The notes beneath the pieces were generated by a model. The model worked only from the letters and a program-made list of their open reading frames with translations. It was not told the origin of the DNA and ran no database searches. Both the position numbers and the translations under genes were made by a program. This document shows positions 20,337-29,152 of a stretch of DNA of 45,768 nucleotides, in pieces (positions within the stretch are counted from its first letter, which is position 1; each line of letters starts with the position of its first letter). The DNA comes from Trichomonas tenax (taxonomy: Eukaryota; Parabasalia; Trichomonadida; Trichomonadidae): NCBI GenBank assembly GCA_023091735.1, contig JALKBU010000355.1:1-45768 (forward strand), in the 5' to 3' direction.

Positions 20337-21235
20337 ATTTTGATTGTTAAACGTCTGCTTTCAATAAAGATTTTGTTATTTTATTTGGTTTCGAATCTTT
20401 TTATCAAATAAATCTCAATTGTTGGGAAAAAATCTCAAGAAATAAAATTCACAATTGTTGATTCAAATTTAGCCGCGGCTAAAAAAAAATGAGTCATCAT
20501 TATTTTTGGGAGAATAACACACAGAGCTTATGTGTGAACACTTGGAATACTTTTTTTCAAAAAAGCATATTTGTGATTAGATTTACCTATTTATCATCGA
20601 CAACAGCCTATTTTACGTTATGAAAATGCTATACAATGGGAATATATTATATTATAATGAGTAAAGCACATCATGGCAAATCAATGTTTTTGATGCAAGA
20701 TATATCTAATATTTTAATGAAATATAGACTTTGTTAGCTAATTCTTTAATATATCATGCACAACAGTATTTTGTACATTGAGGTTCAATAACTAAGCAAA
20801 AAGTTAATCCAGTGAGTTAAAAAACGAGTTTCGCCGACTTTGCGTATAAAAATTTAATTGCCCTTGACACATTTGCAACGTATTTATATTATTTTATAGA
20901 TATCACAATGCAAATATGGTAAACATCTCATTGCCTTTCTGATGTCTATGTGTTCTTTTCAGTAACCATTGAATTCATCAACTTGTTGAAATCAATAAAG
21001 AATCAAATAATAAACCATCATAATGTCATTTAAAATCATATTCGCTATATCATTTGATAGGTTTATCACGAAATTGATCCACATCACAACAAATTTTATA
21101 CTTCAAATCAATATATCGCGTGGAATATACTATAGTAAACATATGCTATATGATAATATATCAAATATATGTGTTTTAAGTATAGAGATCTTTTATTAAA
21201 AACAATTATCAAACAATAAAAAACAACTAAAATAA
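20337..21235. other. 899-base spacer upstream of the helicase gene
   Basis: No credible gene. It contains a GC-core palindrome (20468-20483), a TTT-rich/AAA-rich inverted stretch CTTTTTTTCAAAAAAG near 20549-20564, and short inverted repeats such as ATTGAATTCA/TTGAAATCAAT near 20968-20994. No copy of the TTTAC[AG][TC]G[TA]CA motif was found. Confidence 0.45.
20468..20483. repeat. Perfect 16-bp palindrome with GC core
   Basis: TTTAGCCGCGGCTAAA is fully self-complementary and stands out as a GC-rich island in AT-rich DNA, 132-147 bases upstream of the helicase ATG. It could be a dimeric factor-binding site; nothing in the sequence names the factor. Confidence 0.6.
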
Positions 21236-23191
21236 TTATAATGAAAAAGACGGTGCAGGAGGTTCTTCTATCTCCTTTTGATTTGGCCTTCCTATATCTT
21301 GCACAGATACTTTCTGACCATCGGTTCTGCAAAGAACTAAATCCGCAAGTTTCTGAGCTTCTTCGAGTGCTTGAATGTAGCAAACTTCTTTCTTTGTGTT
21401 TTTGACTCTTTCATACTTGCAAAGAGCTTTCTGAGTCTTCTCCCATTGGTCAAGGAACTTAGGAATGCCGCCGTGAACATTATCATCGAGAATGACTGGT
21501 TTCAACTCATTTGCAATTCTCAACATGATTGATTGTGTTTCACCTTCAAGCATGTCCTGTGGAGTCTGGCATGTCGAAATAGTATCCATTCCACGTGTTA
21601 AGTCAATGCCGTATTCGTCTGTTGGCAGCAAAAGTTCGAACTTGTTGCAAGAAATGACATAATTGCATCTCGTCAATGAATATTTGACGTGCTCGATGAA
21701 ATTTGCTTTGTTTGTGAACTCATTGAAGGGTGGAACTGGGCCAAGAAGAACATCAGCATCCGCAAGATTATCGACGAACACTGTTAAGTTCTCATATCCC
21801 ATTGCTGATGAAAGAATTGAAGGAAGTGATAGAACGCATGTTAACCAGTTTTCTAACGCTTCATCATTCCTCCATGTTTCTGCAAATAATCTTGCTGCAA
21901 CATCAATGTCATCGTAAGGGTGCAGTCCCTTTGAAGGCTGTTCGAAATCAAGTATTGAGAGCATTTGCTTCTTGATTCTTGGAATATATTGCATTGATGA
22001 TGGATTTTGCGATGACAAAGCTGTAAGAACTAAGTCAAGCATCTTCTTATATAACTTAGCAGGTTCTTTGACTAACTTTGCAATCTCTTTGGCATCGAAT
22101 CCAAAGATGAAATGTGATTTCCAGCGTCCACAAGCAACGAGTTGAGAAGTATAAAGTTTTGCAAATGATCTCATTAATGATGGAACGCCTGAATTTGGAG
22201 GTCCAACAATGTTCACTTTAATTATGTGATGGATGGAATCTGGTCCTGCTACCAATGCATGATTTGCCAATGTATCATAAGCCAATCCATCATTTAATGG
22301 CTCGAAAGCAGATTCTTCTTCTCTGTTAAAGAAAATCATTTCACCAACGTTCTTCTGCCACAACTGCGCTTGTTCTGTTTCCTTCTGAACCAAATCTTTA
22401 GGTGCTTGAATATCTGGTATTCCAAAGTTTTCTGGCGCAGTTATTCCGATTGAATCTAATTGATTCAACGAAGAATAAGCAGTAATAGTCTTTCCATCAG
22501 CATCTTTCATCGAAGATTTCATACTTGCAGCTCTTACACTTGCAATTCTCGATCTAGCAATAGATCCAGCATCTGATCCGAAACGACTTCTAAGTGTTTG
22601 TGATACAACAGAAATTGGCATTGAATCATCAATTGCTTCTGAAACTGAACTGCTTGACATTGATTTTTGATCCTCAGAAACGACCTTTGACAACTTTGAA
22701 GATCTTGCACTTGTTCGTGAGGAAACAGAGAATTTTGATGAACGAACTGGGTGTTCTTCCTTCTCTTGTGCTTGAATAGCTTCGATTTTCTGTATTTTTG
22801 TTTTAATAATCAAATCTTTCTTTTCTTTCGCCTCTATTTTTGCTTTTTTGAGTTTGTTTTTGATGTCATTCTCAGGAACTTTGAATAGCTCGTACTTTTC
22901 TGTAATAGCTTCAGTTAAATCAGTCGTTGCTTGTTCGATTGGAACAAAATCATCTGAAATTTCAGTAACATAATAAGTTTCTCCTGCTGTTAACTCTGCA
23001 GGTGACTCAATTGTTTCTCCGTCGATGTTCAAAAATCGTTTTAAATTTGGCTTATTAAAAATTTTGCAGCAAGATTTGATCATAGAGTCGATACTATCAA
23101 GAATATGAACTTTTTTCTTGTTTGCTGAATCATCTTCCAACAATACATAAATGAAATTATGCAGTCTGGGAGATTTATCGCTATTTTTCAT
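21236..23191 (-). CDS. DCX/ubiquitin-fold-like protein with degenerate P-loop domain
   Basis: A 651-residue protein of no family I can name. Residues about 10-85 resemble a doublecortin-type fold (FIYVLLED..., then LKRFLNIDGETI, then AELTAGETYYV). A charged helix (100-145) and a Ser-rich disordered stretch (150-245) follow. The C-terminal half (about 320-620) looks NTPase-like: VNIVGPPNSGVPSL at 326-339 occupies the Walker A place but has Val336 where Lys is needed, and LTVFVDNL (469-476) resembles Walker B. A nucleotide-independent scaffold derived from a P-loop protein is possible. Divergent with the SDF2-like gene over a 76-base spacer carrying two mirrored copies of the recurrent motif. 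Confidence 0.75.
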   Translation of the reverse strand: MKNSDKSPRLHNFIYVLLEDDSANKKKVHILDSIDSMIKSCCKIFNKPNLKRFLNIDGETIESPAELTAGETYYVTEISDDFVPIEQATTDLTEAITEKYELFKVPENDIKNKLKKAKIEAKEKKDLIIKTKIQKIEAIQAQEKEEHPVRSSKFSVSSRTSARSSKLSKVVSEDQKSMSSSSVSEAIDDSMPISVVSQTLRSRFGSDAGSIARSRIASVRAASMKSSMKDADGKTITAYSSLNQLDSIGITAPENFGIPDIQAPKDLVQKETEQAQLWQKNVGEMIFFNREEESAFEPLNDGLAYDTLANHALVAGPDSIHHIIKVNIVGPPNSGVPSLMRSFAKLYTSQLVACGRWKSHFIFGFDAKEIAKLVKEPAKLYKKMLDLVLTALSSQNPSSMQYIPRIKKQMLSILDFEQPSKGLHPYDDIDVAARLFAETWRNDEALENWLTCVLSLPSILSSAMGYENLTVFVDNLADADVLLGPVPPFNEFTNKANFIEHVKYSLTRCNYVISCNKFELLLPTDEYGIDLTRGMDTISTCQTPQDMLEGETQSIMLRIANELKPVILDDNVHGGIPKFLDQWEKTQKALCKYERVKNTKKEVCYIQALEEAQKLADLVLCRTDGQKVSVQDIGRPNQKEIEEPPAPSFSL

Positions 23192-23267
23192 ATTAATGCA
23201 CGTTTAAAATTATATTTACGTGACATATTTCAAATATTATGTCATGTAAAATAATAAAAAGTGACAT
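23192..23267. promoter_or_regulatory. Compact bidirectional promoter with mirrored motif pair
   Basis: The 76-base gap between two divergent start codons contains TTTACGTGACA (23215-23225) and TGTCATGTAAA (23240-23250), arms of a 10/11 inverted repeat with a 14-base gap. A further GTGACATA abuts the SDF2-like ATG. Each arm lies 18-24 bases from one start codon. Confidence 0.6.
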
Positions 23268-23858
23268 ATGATTTTTTCTTATCTTCTTATTTTCACTGGC
23301 TCATTAGCTGAAGTATGCTACAACTCAGTGATTCAGCTTGAAAATTTTGCCACGAAGACAAAACTCGGTATTGTGTATGATGAAAACGACGCAAGATTTA
23401 AAAAGCCAACAATCACAACAACAAACCCGCCATTCAATGATGCATGGAACTGGGTTATCTTAGATCCATCAAATCCGAAATCTACAGACTTGGTTAAATG
23501 CGGCCAAAATGTTATGCTTTTCAATGCATACCGCAAGATCTATCTTAACACGAGATTCGATGATGTACAGAATAAGCAAATTGTTTTCGCTTCTAAAGTC
23601 CCGAATGATAAAATGTCTCTTTTCACTTTAGAATGCAAGCAAAGCGGATATCTTCATCAGCACGATGAATTCTTCTTCAAGAGTGAAGACGCGGATTGCT
23701 ACATATATACTTCTTTTGAAGCAGAGCATTCAGAAATGCAAAATGCTTTCTTAGTCAACTGCTCAATGCTTAGTCCAAAGAGCATTTGGTATATTGAGGG
23801 TGGCATTTTCATTTTACCGCCAAGTGAAGAAAAAGAATCGATTTCTAATGAATTGTAA
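23268..23858 (+). CDS. SDF2-like secreted MIR-domain protein
   Basis: A 196-residue protein with a signal peptide (MIFSYLLIFTGSLA, about 1-14) and MIR-type beta-trefoil pattern like stromal cell-derived factor 2: VIQLEN, WNWVILDP, KCGQNVMLFNA, IYLNTR, and the terminal IWYIEGGIFILPPSEE, which matches the family's closing G-I-F-x-x-P-S-E. Family length (about 200-220 residues) agrees. The extreme C-terminus is SNEL, close to KDEL/HDEL retrieval signals that end some SDF2 proteins, so ER lumen residence is likely. SDF2 proteins act with ER chaperones and O-mannosylated clients; whether this holds here is inference. Confidence 0.8.
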   Translation: MIFSYLLIFTGSLAEVCYNSVIQLENFATKTKLGIVYDENDARFKKPTITTTNPPFNDAWNWVILDPSNPKSTDLVKCGQNVMLFNAYRKIYLNTRFDDVQNKQIVFASKVPNDKMSLFTLECKQSGYLHQHDEFFFKSEDADCYIYTSFEAEHSEMQNAFLVNCSMLSPKSIWYIEGGIFILPPSEEKESISNEL

Positions 23859-24063
23859 ATATATAACTTATGCAAATCGAAAAACAATATCAACCATCAT
23901 ATAGAATTTATGAATATATTATAATGGTCAAGCTGCTTTTGTTTCTTTTTAAAAATAGAATGTGATGAAAAATATTTTGAAAAAGTCGATTTGACTTCGT
24001 TGTGAAATAATTAAATGGTTTTATGGATAATTTGTATAAAGAAGAAAAAAAGAAAATATCAAA

Positions 24064-25029
24064 TTATTTTGCAGCAGGAGCAGCTTGCTCGCCACCCTGT
24101 GGTGCAGCATTTTCGCCCTCAGCTGGCTTAGCTCCGTCATCTGACTCTTCGAGTAATTTCATGTTATCAGGAAGTTTCTTCGCACGCCTGGATCCTAGAA
24201 TAACACCGAGGATGGAAAGGATGAGGAAGAAAGCGACGACAGCGATGATAATATAAGCAACTGTGTTAAGCTTAACAGCTGTTGTTGGTGTTGGAAGTGG
24301 TGTGGCAAAATCGCAAAAAACAGACATGCCGGTAGTTGCACCAGCCACTGTTGTCGGCATTCCATTCTTGAATATGCAGGAATAGTTGAGAATCGTTTTA
24401 CCAGAAATGACTTTAATTTCAGAAGTTGTATTGATGACGTCAGTAGAATTCAACTCTAATGTACCAACAGACTGAGCGTAAATGGAGTGGTTACTCTGGC
24501 TAAATCTTATCTGTGTGCCATTCAAGAATACGTAGTTACAAGATAAAAACAAGTCTGACCCACATAAAGCTGAGTTGTGATTGAAGTGGGATGCGTATAT
24601 GGATATGTTTAGTTTAGATCCGTCTGCAAATATTGCGCCACCCTGTTGTGCGCTGTTGTATTCTAAATAACAACTTGAAATTGTGATGTTCAGATCACTG
24701 CTGATCTCCACAGCGCCGCCAAAGAAACTGGCCGTGTTGTTGAAAAAGTTAGTCTTTGTAATATTGACTTCGGAAGTAATGGTAACTTTTGACGAATTTG
24801 CCGAAGCTTGTTTGAAAACCAATGGAGATTTTAAGAATTTGGAGAATCTGGATTGCGTGATATAAGCGTTTGTTTTATGAATATTGAAGTATAAGAAATT
24901 GTTTGATAATTTATTTGCTTCTATGTTATGAAAAACTAGTTTCTTCTGGCCCATTGAGCTCTGCGATGTGTAGAAAGGTGAGTTAAATGTCTGTCGGGAG
25001 AGCGCTAAAGAAGAAACTGTTATGTTCAT
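24064..25029 (-). CDS. Pmp-like membrane surface protein (single TM, short)
   Basis: A 321-residue protein. Residues about 60-215 hold parallel beta-helix-type repeats with GGAV/GGAI and FxxN motifs (FFNNTA, GGAVEIS, GGAIFADG, FNHNSA), the signature of chlamydial polymorphic membrane protein-like repeats found in trichomonad surface families. One hydrophobic helix (about 255-279, VAYIIIAVVAFFLILSILGV) is followed by the basic RRAKK stop-transfer and a disordered cytoplasmic tail ending in AAPAAK. Many N-glycosylation sequons (NIT, NNT, NIS, NGT, NST) fit an ectodomain. No signal peptide is visible at the N-terminus, and an in-frame stop lies about 45 bases upstream, so this may be a 5'-truncated relative of larger proteins. 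Confidence 0.72.
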   Translation of the reverse strand: MNITVSSLALSRQTFNSPFYTSQSSMGQKKLVFHNIEANKLSNNFLYFNIHKTNAYITQSRFSKFLKSPLVFKQASANSSKVTITSEVNITKTNFFNNTASFFGGAVEISSDLNITISSCYLEYNSAQQGGAIFADGSKLNISIYASHFNHNSALCGSDLFLSCNYVFLNGTQIRFSQSNHSIYAQSVGTLELNSTDVINTTSEIKVISGKTILNYSCIFKNGMPTTVAGATTGMSVFCDFATPLPTPTTAVKLNTVAYIIIAVVAFFLILSILGVILGSRRAKKLPDNMKLLEESDDGAKPAEGENAAPQGGEQAAPAAK

Positions 25030-25716
25030 GTTATATAAAAAAGTTATTTTATTTTGTAAACCTTTTTAAAATTTTTTATTTGAAATATTGCTGATGTTTT
25101 TTTATTCGCATTTTAGTGGTTTTTGGATATCTTTGATACAAAATTCGTGGATCGGTCGACTTTTTGAAGTTTTATTGGTCAACAATGAAACGCAAAGTAA
25201 GATTCATCAGCCACCTTCATGGCACAGGTAAATGCATGGGCTTAGGAATATGATGAAATGGGAAAAATCAAAAGACTCCGTGAACAAACAATATGTTTCA
25301 CATAATATTGGATTATTTTAACTGCTGTCTAAGTAGAACTGCAGGAAGATACCTTTGTGTGATATCTCCCTATGTCTACTACCCTCAATCTTGTAATAAC
25401 CCCCATAGACAAATATCCTTTTTCATTTTTATTTTAAATATCGTTTCCAAATCTCTTTTCTAACCATTTGAGCAATGTTAAATTCGTTGTTTAACTATTG
25501 TTAATTGAAAAATTATTAGTAAAAGTTTATGAAAACATTCAAAAATATAGAAATTTGAAAAGTTTGAAAAATAAAAAATCATGGAATCAAAAAAGTATTA
25601 TACTGGCGCCGTATTCATGCAAAATCTGAAAAATTAAATATTTATGCCATGTATAGTGACATAAAATTGATTTACGTGTCAACGAATTTTCACGTTTTTT
25701 ATTTATAATTAACAAT
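25030..25716. other. Divergent spacer between Pmp-like and GAF/PDE-like genes
   Basis: No gene seen. A hairpin-like repeat lies at 25332-25380: AGTAGA/TCTACT outer arms (25332-25337, 25375-25380) and GGAAGATA/TATCTCCC inner arms (25344-25351, 25363-25370, 7/8). TTTACGTGTCA occurs at 25671-25681, 35 bases before the downstream ATG. Confidence 0.5.
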
Positions 25717-28700
25717 ATGGAAGAAACAACGAAGATTAAGTTTATTGACTCATATAACATGGAACGAGTCGAGTACATGAAGGCAGAGACAAAGCAGAAA
25801 ATGCGAATGATTACAAAATTTCAAGATGAAATCAAAAATCTCCAAGAATTGATCGAGACTCACAAACAAGCCATAGAGAAATTCCAAGATTATACCGAAA
25901 GGAATCCAATTTCACCAAAAGCACATACACCAGATGAAATTCCAAAAACATCTTCTGAATCTACGAGAAATATTGTAAAAGAATGCGATGACATGCTTGC
26001 GAAGAAAAATGGAATGATATATGAATCTCCCACTACCGAAATAATTCTTCATACGCTTCAATCATACACAGATTTCGAATTATTTTTCCGTGACTATCCA
26101 TTGGTTTACATCACTCTTTTCGATGAGAATCAACCAGACATAGACTATCGTTTGATATTCGAGACAATTGAAAAATGGGATATTAACAACCGCACAATAT
26201 TTATTAATTCATTCTTCAAGAATTTGAACTCCGCAGCATCTTTGGTCTCGCTGCTTACGTCTATCGTTGAACATAATACAATCTCAGAAATTAGCGAATT
26301 TATTGAAACAAAATTACCAGCGATGATCAATGTAAATAGAGCAGTTTTCATGCAGATTGAAGGACAGAACTTAGTATTAGAAAAGCAAAGACTAAAATTC
26401 TCACAAAAATTATCAGGAGGTTTAATTTCACGCGCAATTAGTATGAATATGCCATTGGTTGCAACTAAAAACACAGTAGATAAAGGAACAGAAGATGCTG
26501 AGTTGATGAAACTCAACACATCAATGTTAGTTCAGCCAATTGATACACACAGACAAATGGACAATGATCCTGTTATGAAAAACAGAACAAGAGCACGCCC
26601 AAAGATGAGCAGCTTGGGAGATAAACAAGCTCTTGCGAGAGTTCTACAATCCAGTAAAAACTTTTCGAAGCCATTAAAGTTAGATAATCCCAGCGTGATG
26701 TTGGACGTTGTTCTTACAGGAATGAAGGATTCAGCTGGCGCTGTTTTATTATTATTCGATTGCATCGGTGGATTCCACAATATGGACTTGTTAACTGCTC
26801 AAATTGTGAGTCGTTTTATAGGTGAATCCATTCCTTTGATAAATCTTCGTGCTAAGTATCATTATTCAAAGAATACCCTTCAGAATGCTCTCGATGTTCT
26901 TATTAAACTCGCTGCTGTAAGTGATCTTAAAGAATTGAAGACAAATCTTTGCGATGGTATTGCACAACAGTTCAAATGTGAAGCTGTTACGTGCTTTAAA
27001 GTTATGAACAATGGAAAGTTCTTTTCGATTGGTAATGAAGGAGAAACATTTCCAGCAAAATCAGGACTTGTTGGCGAAGCAATTGCAACAAAGAGATCAA
27101 TGACTCTTTCAAATCCAGAGTTATCAGTTTTGTTCAATCCAGCAACAGATAGATCAAAAATGATTGTTCCATCTAAATCAATCTTAATCAGTCAGATCTA
27201 TAACGCACAAGGAAATGTTGCATATTCTATCGCTTTATATAACAAGATTAATTTTGATGAATTTTCGAATGATGATTTGATCACGCTTGAAATGCTTTGT
27301 CATAACATTAACAACATTTTCGAAAGTGTTGGAATTACTCATGAACTCACAAAGAATGCTGAAGGATCTAAGAATGTTTTCAGTGTTTATGGAAAGATCT
27401 TCGACACACTTGAATCAATTCCAGACGTTGGTGATGTTATTGAACTCTCCAAATTCTTATCACATCAGATATCAGACTCAATTAACAAGAATATAACTTT
27501 CTATATCTATGACGAGGCTCTTCAAACACTTAAATGCACAGATACTTTATCAGGTTTCGAAGTCAGCATAGATGAAACTTACAGCCTAGTTGAAGCATTC
27601 AAGAAGCAAGAACCAATGGAAGAATTATCAAATGAAGAGATGGTAATGTCTCAGATCTTCCCTCTAGAAACAGGTCTCATCAAAGTTAAAGTTGATTCTC
27701 CCATTTCTATCATTCAATCTAAGATGTCAATGATTGGTTGGAAACCAGTTCCTCAAATCACAACTAAGTCAATGCTTGAGATCAAAATTGAAAAATTAAC
27801 AAATGTTCAACCACTCAAGATTCAACCAATTCGTCCTAAGTCATCAATCATTGGTATTGTTGGCCCATGGGCTAAAGTATGCAGTCCATTGATTTCTCTT
27901 TCAGTAATGTCATCAAAGCACATTCAGACATTAATTACATTAGCGAACTTCGCAAAAGATATGCCAAGTGATAACACAACAGTCGAAATTATCTTCAATG
28001 ATTTAGTCAAGAGCAGTGTTTTCTCATCATTTTCAGCCTTTGCTGCAAAGAATTCAGGTGCTTTAATTCGTGAATTTATCTCTCCAATCGAATCATTTTA
28101 TGTACCTCCTTCAAGGCCATCATTGTTTGTAAGAGACAACAGACTTGATTTTGGATACAATGTTCTTGCATGCAAGCTTGAAGATTTGATATCAGACACT
28201 CAGAGTATGTTCCAAACACTCGGCGTATCATTATTCTTTAATGATACTGTTATGTCACAGTTCTTCGATGTCATTCGCTCAAAGCACTCTCAGCATAAGT
28301 TTAGAAACTATAGACTCTGCTTAGATCATTTACAGTTCTGTGCTTGCATCGTTAAAGGAATGGAAGTCGAAAAATTGGACATTTTCTGTATATTCTTGTA
28401 TTTAATTTGCTTGTATTGCGATATCAAGCCTTCAACAGTCTTGTTCTGTGCTGATTCACTCTGCATTGATCCACCATTCAACTGCGATAGAGATTATATC
28501 TTCAATCAGTTTATCAAGTTTGATAAAAGTGATACATTTGATGTTCTGTTTGATGCTGATCTTCCGACAATCATTTGTGCAATCAGCCGTTATTCTTACC
28601 TTTCTAGAAGCCAAGATGTTATGAAGAGGATGATCAACTTGAGATTTGAAGAAGAGAACGAATCAGATCCAGAAATCATTAAGTTTATCATCGAATATGA

Positions 28701-28818
28701 AATGCGTTCATTCATTATTCCATGCTGTGGTGAGTTCGCCAAGAGAAACATCAGAACAGACTCCTTCAGAAAACTTATCACAACAAATGCTTCATCAATT
28801 ACCCATTCTGTATTTTAA
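25717..28818 (+). CDS. Tandem-GAF protein with inactive PDE-like C-terminus
   Basis: A 1033-residue protein: N-terminal coiled coil (about 15-60), GAF domain 1 (about 190-385), GAF domain 2 (about 400-545, with KSGLVGEAIATK), a spacer, and a C-terminal region (about 818-1028) that aligns with the start of cyclic-nucleotide phosphodiesterase domains. There the Y-H-N-x-x-H motif reads F-R-N-Y-R-L (862-867) and the L-C-H-D metal motif reads L-Y-C-D (899-902), so two metal-binding histidines are gone (L867, C901) while D902 stays. GAF domains bind cyclic nucleotides or other small ligands; the PDE part probably no longer hydrolyses anything and may be a regulatory pseudoenzyme. GAF call fairly firm, PDE ancestry moderate. 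No transmembrane segment seen. Confidence 0.75.
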   Translation: MEETTKIKFIDSYNMERVEYMKAETKQKMRMITKFQDEIKNLQELIETHKQAIEKFQDYTERNPISPKAHTPDEIPKTSSESTRNIVKECDDMLAKKNGMIYESPTTEIILHTLQSYTDFELFFRDYPLVYITLFDENQPDIDYRLIFETIEKWDINNRTIFINSFFKNLNSAASLVSLLTSIVEHNTISEISEFIETKLPAMINVNRAVFMQIEGQNLVLEKQRLKFSQKLSGGLISRAISMNMPLVATKNTVDKGTEDAELMKLNTSMLVQPIDTHRQMDNDPVMKNRTRARPKMSSLGDKQALARVLQSSKNFSKPLKLDNPSVMLDVVLTGMKDSAGAVLLLFDCIGGFHNMDLLTAQIVSRFIGESIPLINLRAKYHYSKNTLQNALDVLIKLAAVSDLKELKTNLCDGIAQQFKCEAVTCFKVMNNGKFFSIGNEGETFPAKSGLVGEAIATKRSMTLSNPELSVLFNPATDRSKMIVPSKSILISQIYNAQGNVAYSIALYNKINFDEFSNDDLITLEMLCHNINNIFESVGITHELTKNAEGSKNVFSVYGKIFDTLESIPDVGDVIELSKFLSHQISDSINKNITFYIYDEALQTLKCTDTLSGFEVSIDETYSLVEAFKKQEPMEELSNEEMVMSQIFPLETGLIKVKVDSPISIIQSKMSMIGWKPVPQITTKSMLEIKIEKLTNVQPLKIQPIRPKSSIIGIVGPWAKVCSPLISLSVMSSKHIQTLITLANFAKDMPSDNTTVEIIFNDLVKSSVFSSFSAFAAKNSGALIREFISPIESFYVPPSRPSLFVRDNRLDFGYNVLACKLEDLISDTQSMFQTLGVSLFFNDTVMSQFFDVIRSKHSQHKFRNYRLCLDHLQFCACIVKGMEVEKLDIFCIFLYLICLYCDIKPSTVLFCADSLCIDPPFNCDRDYIFNQFIKFDKSDTFDVLFDADLPTIICAISRYSYLSRSQDVMKRMINLRFEEENESDPEIIKFIIEYEMRSFIIPCCGEFAKRNIRTDSFRKLITTNASSITHSVF

Positions 28819-29152
28819 TTTTTACCATAATTTTTTGTTTGTATTTATTAAATCAATAACATGTTTACTTACCTTATTTCCTTCTTAAGTTTCAAAATGA
28901 ATCAAAAGAGAATTGTTGATAATTTTGAAATATATTTAATTATCAATTAATAATAATGATATTAGAGTATAATACTTAACTCTTGCTTGAAATATAATTG
29001 ATCATGTTTTAAAGGGATGATAATCAAAAGAAAGGGATTTTAGTGATGATTTTGTTTTATGACACGTAAAATCAATTAAGGCCAATTTGTCATGTAAACT
29101 CATTGCTAAAATTGTTTTTTATCAAAAAATTTTATCGTATTGATTTGCTATA
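28819..29152 (+). promoter_or_regulatory. Spacer upstream of the Sec16 gene
   Basis: Two motif copies: TGACACGTAAA (29060-29070) and TGTCATGTAAA (29088-29098), 55-93 bases before the ATG at 29153. A perfect 9-base stem TTGATAATT/AATTATCAA (28916-28924, 28938-28946) lies in the 3' flank of the preceding gene. TCATTG near 29100 loosely fits an Inr. Confidence 0.5.
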
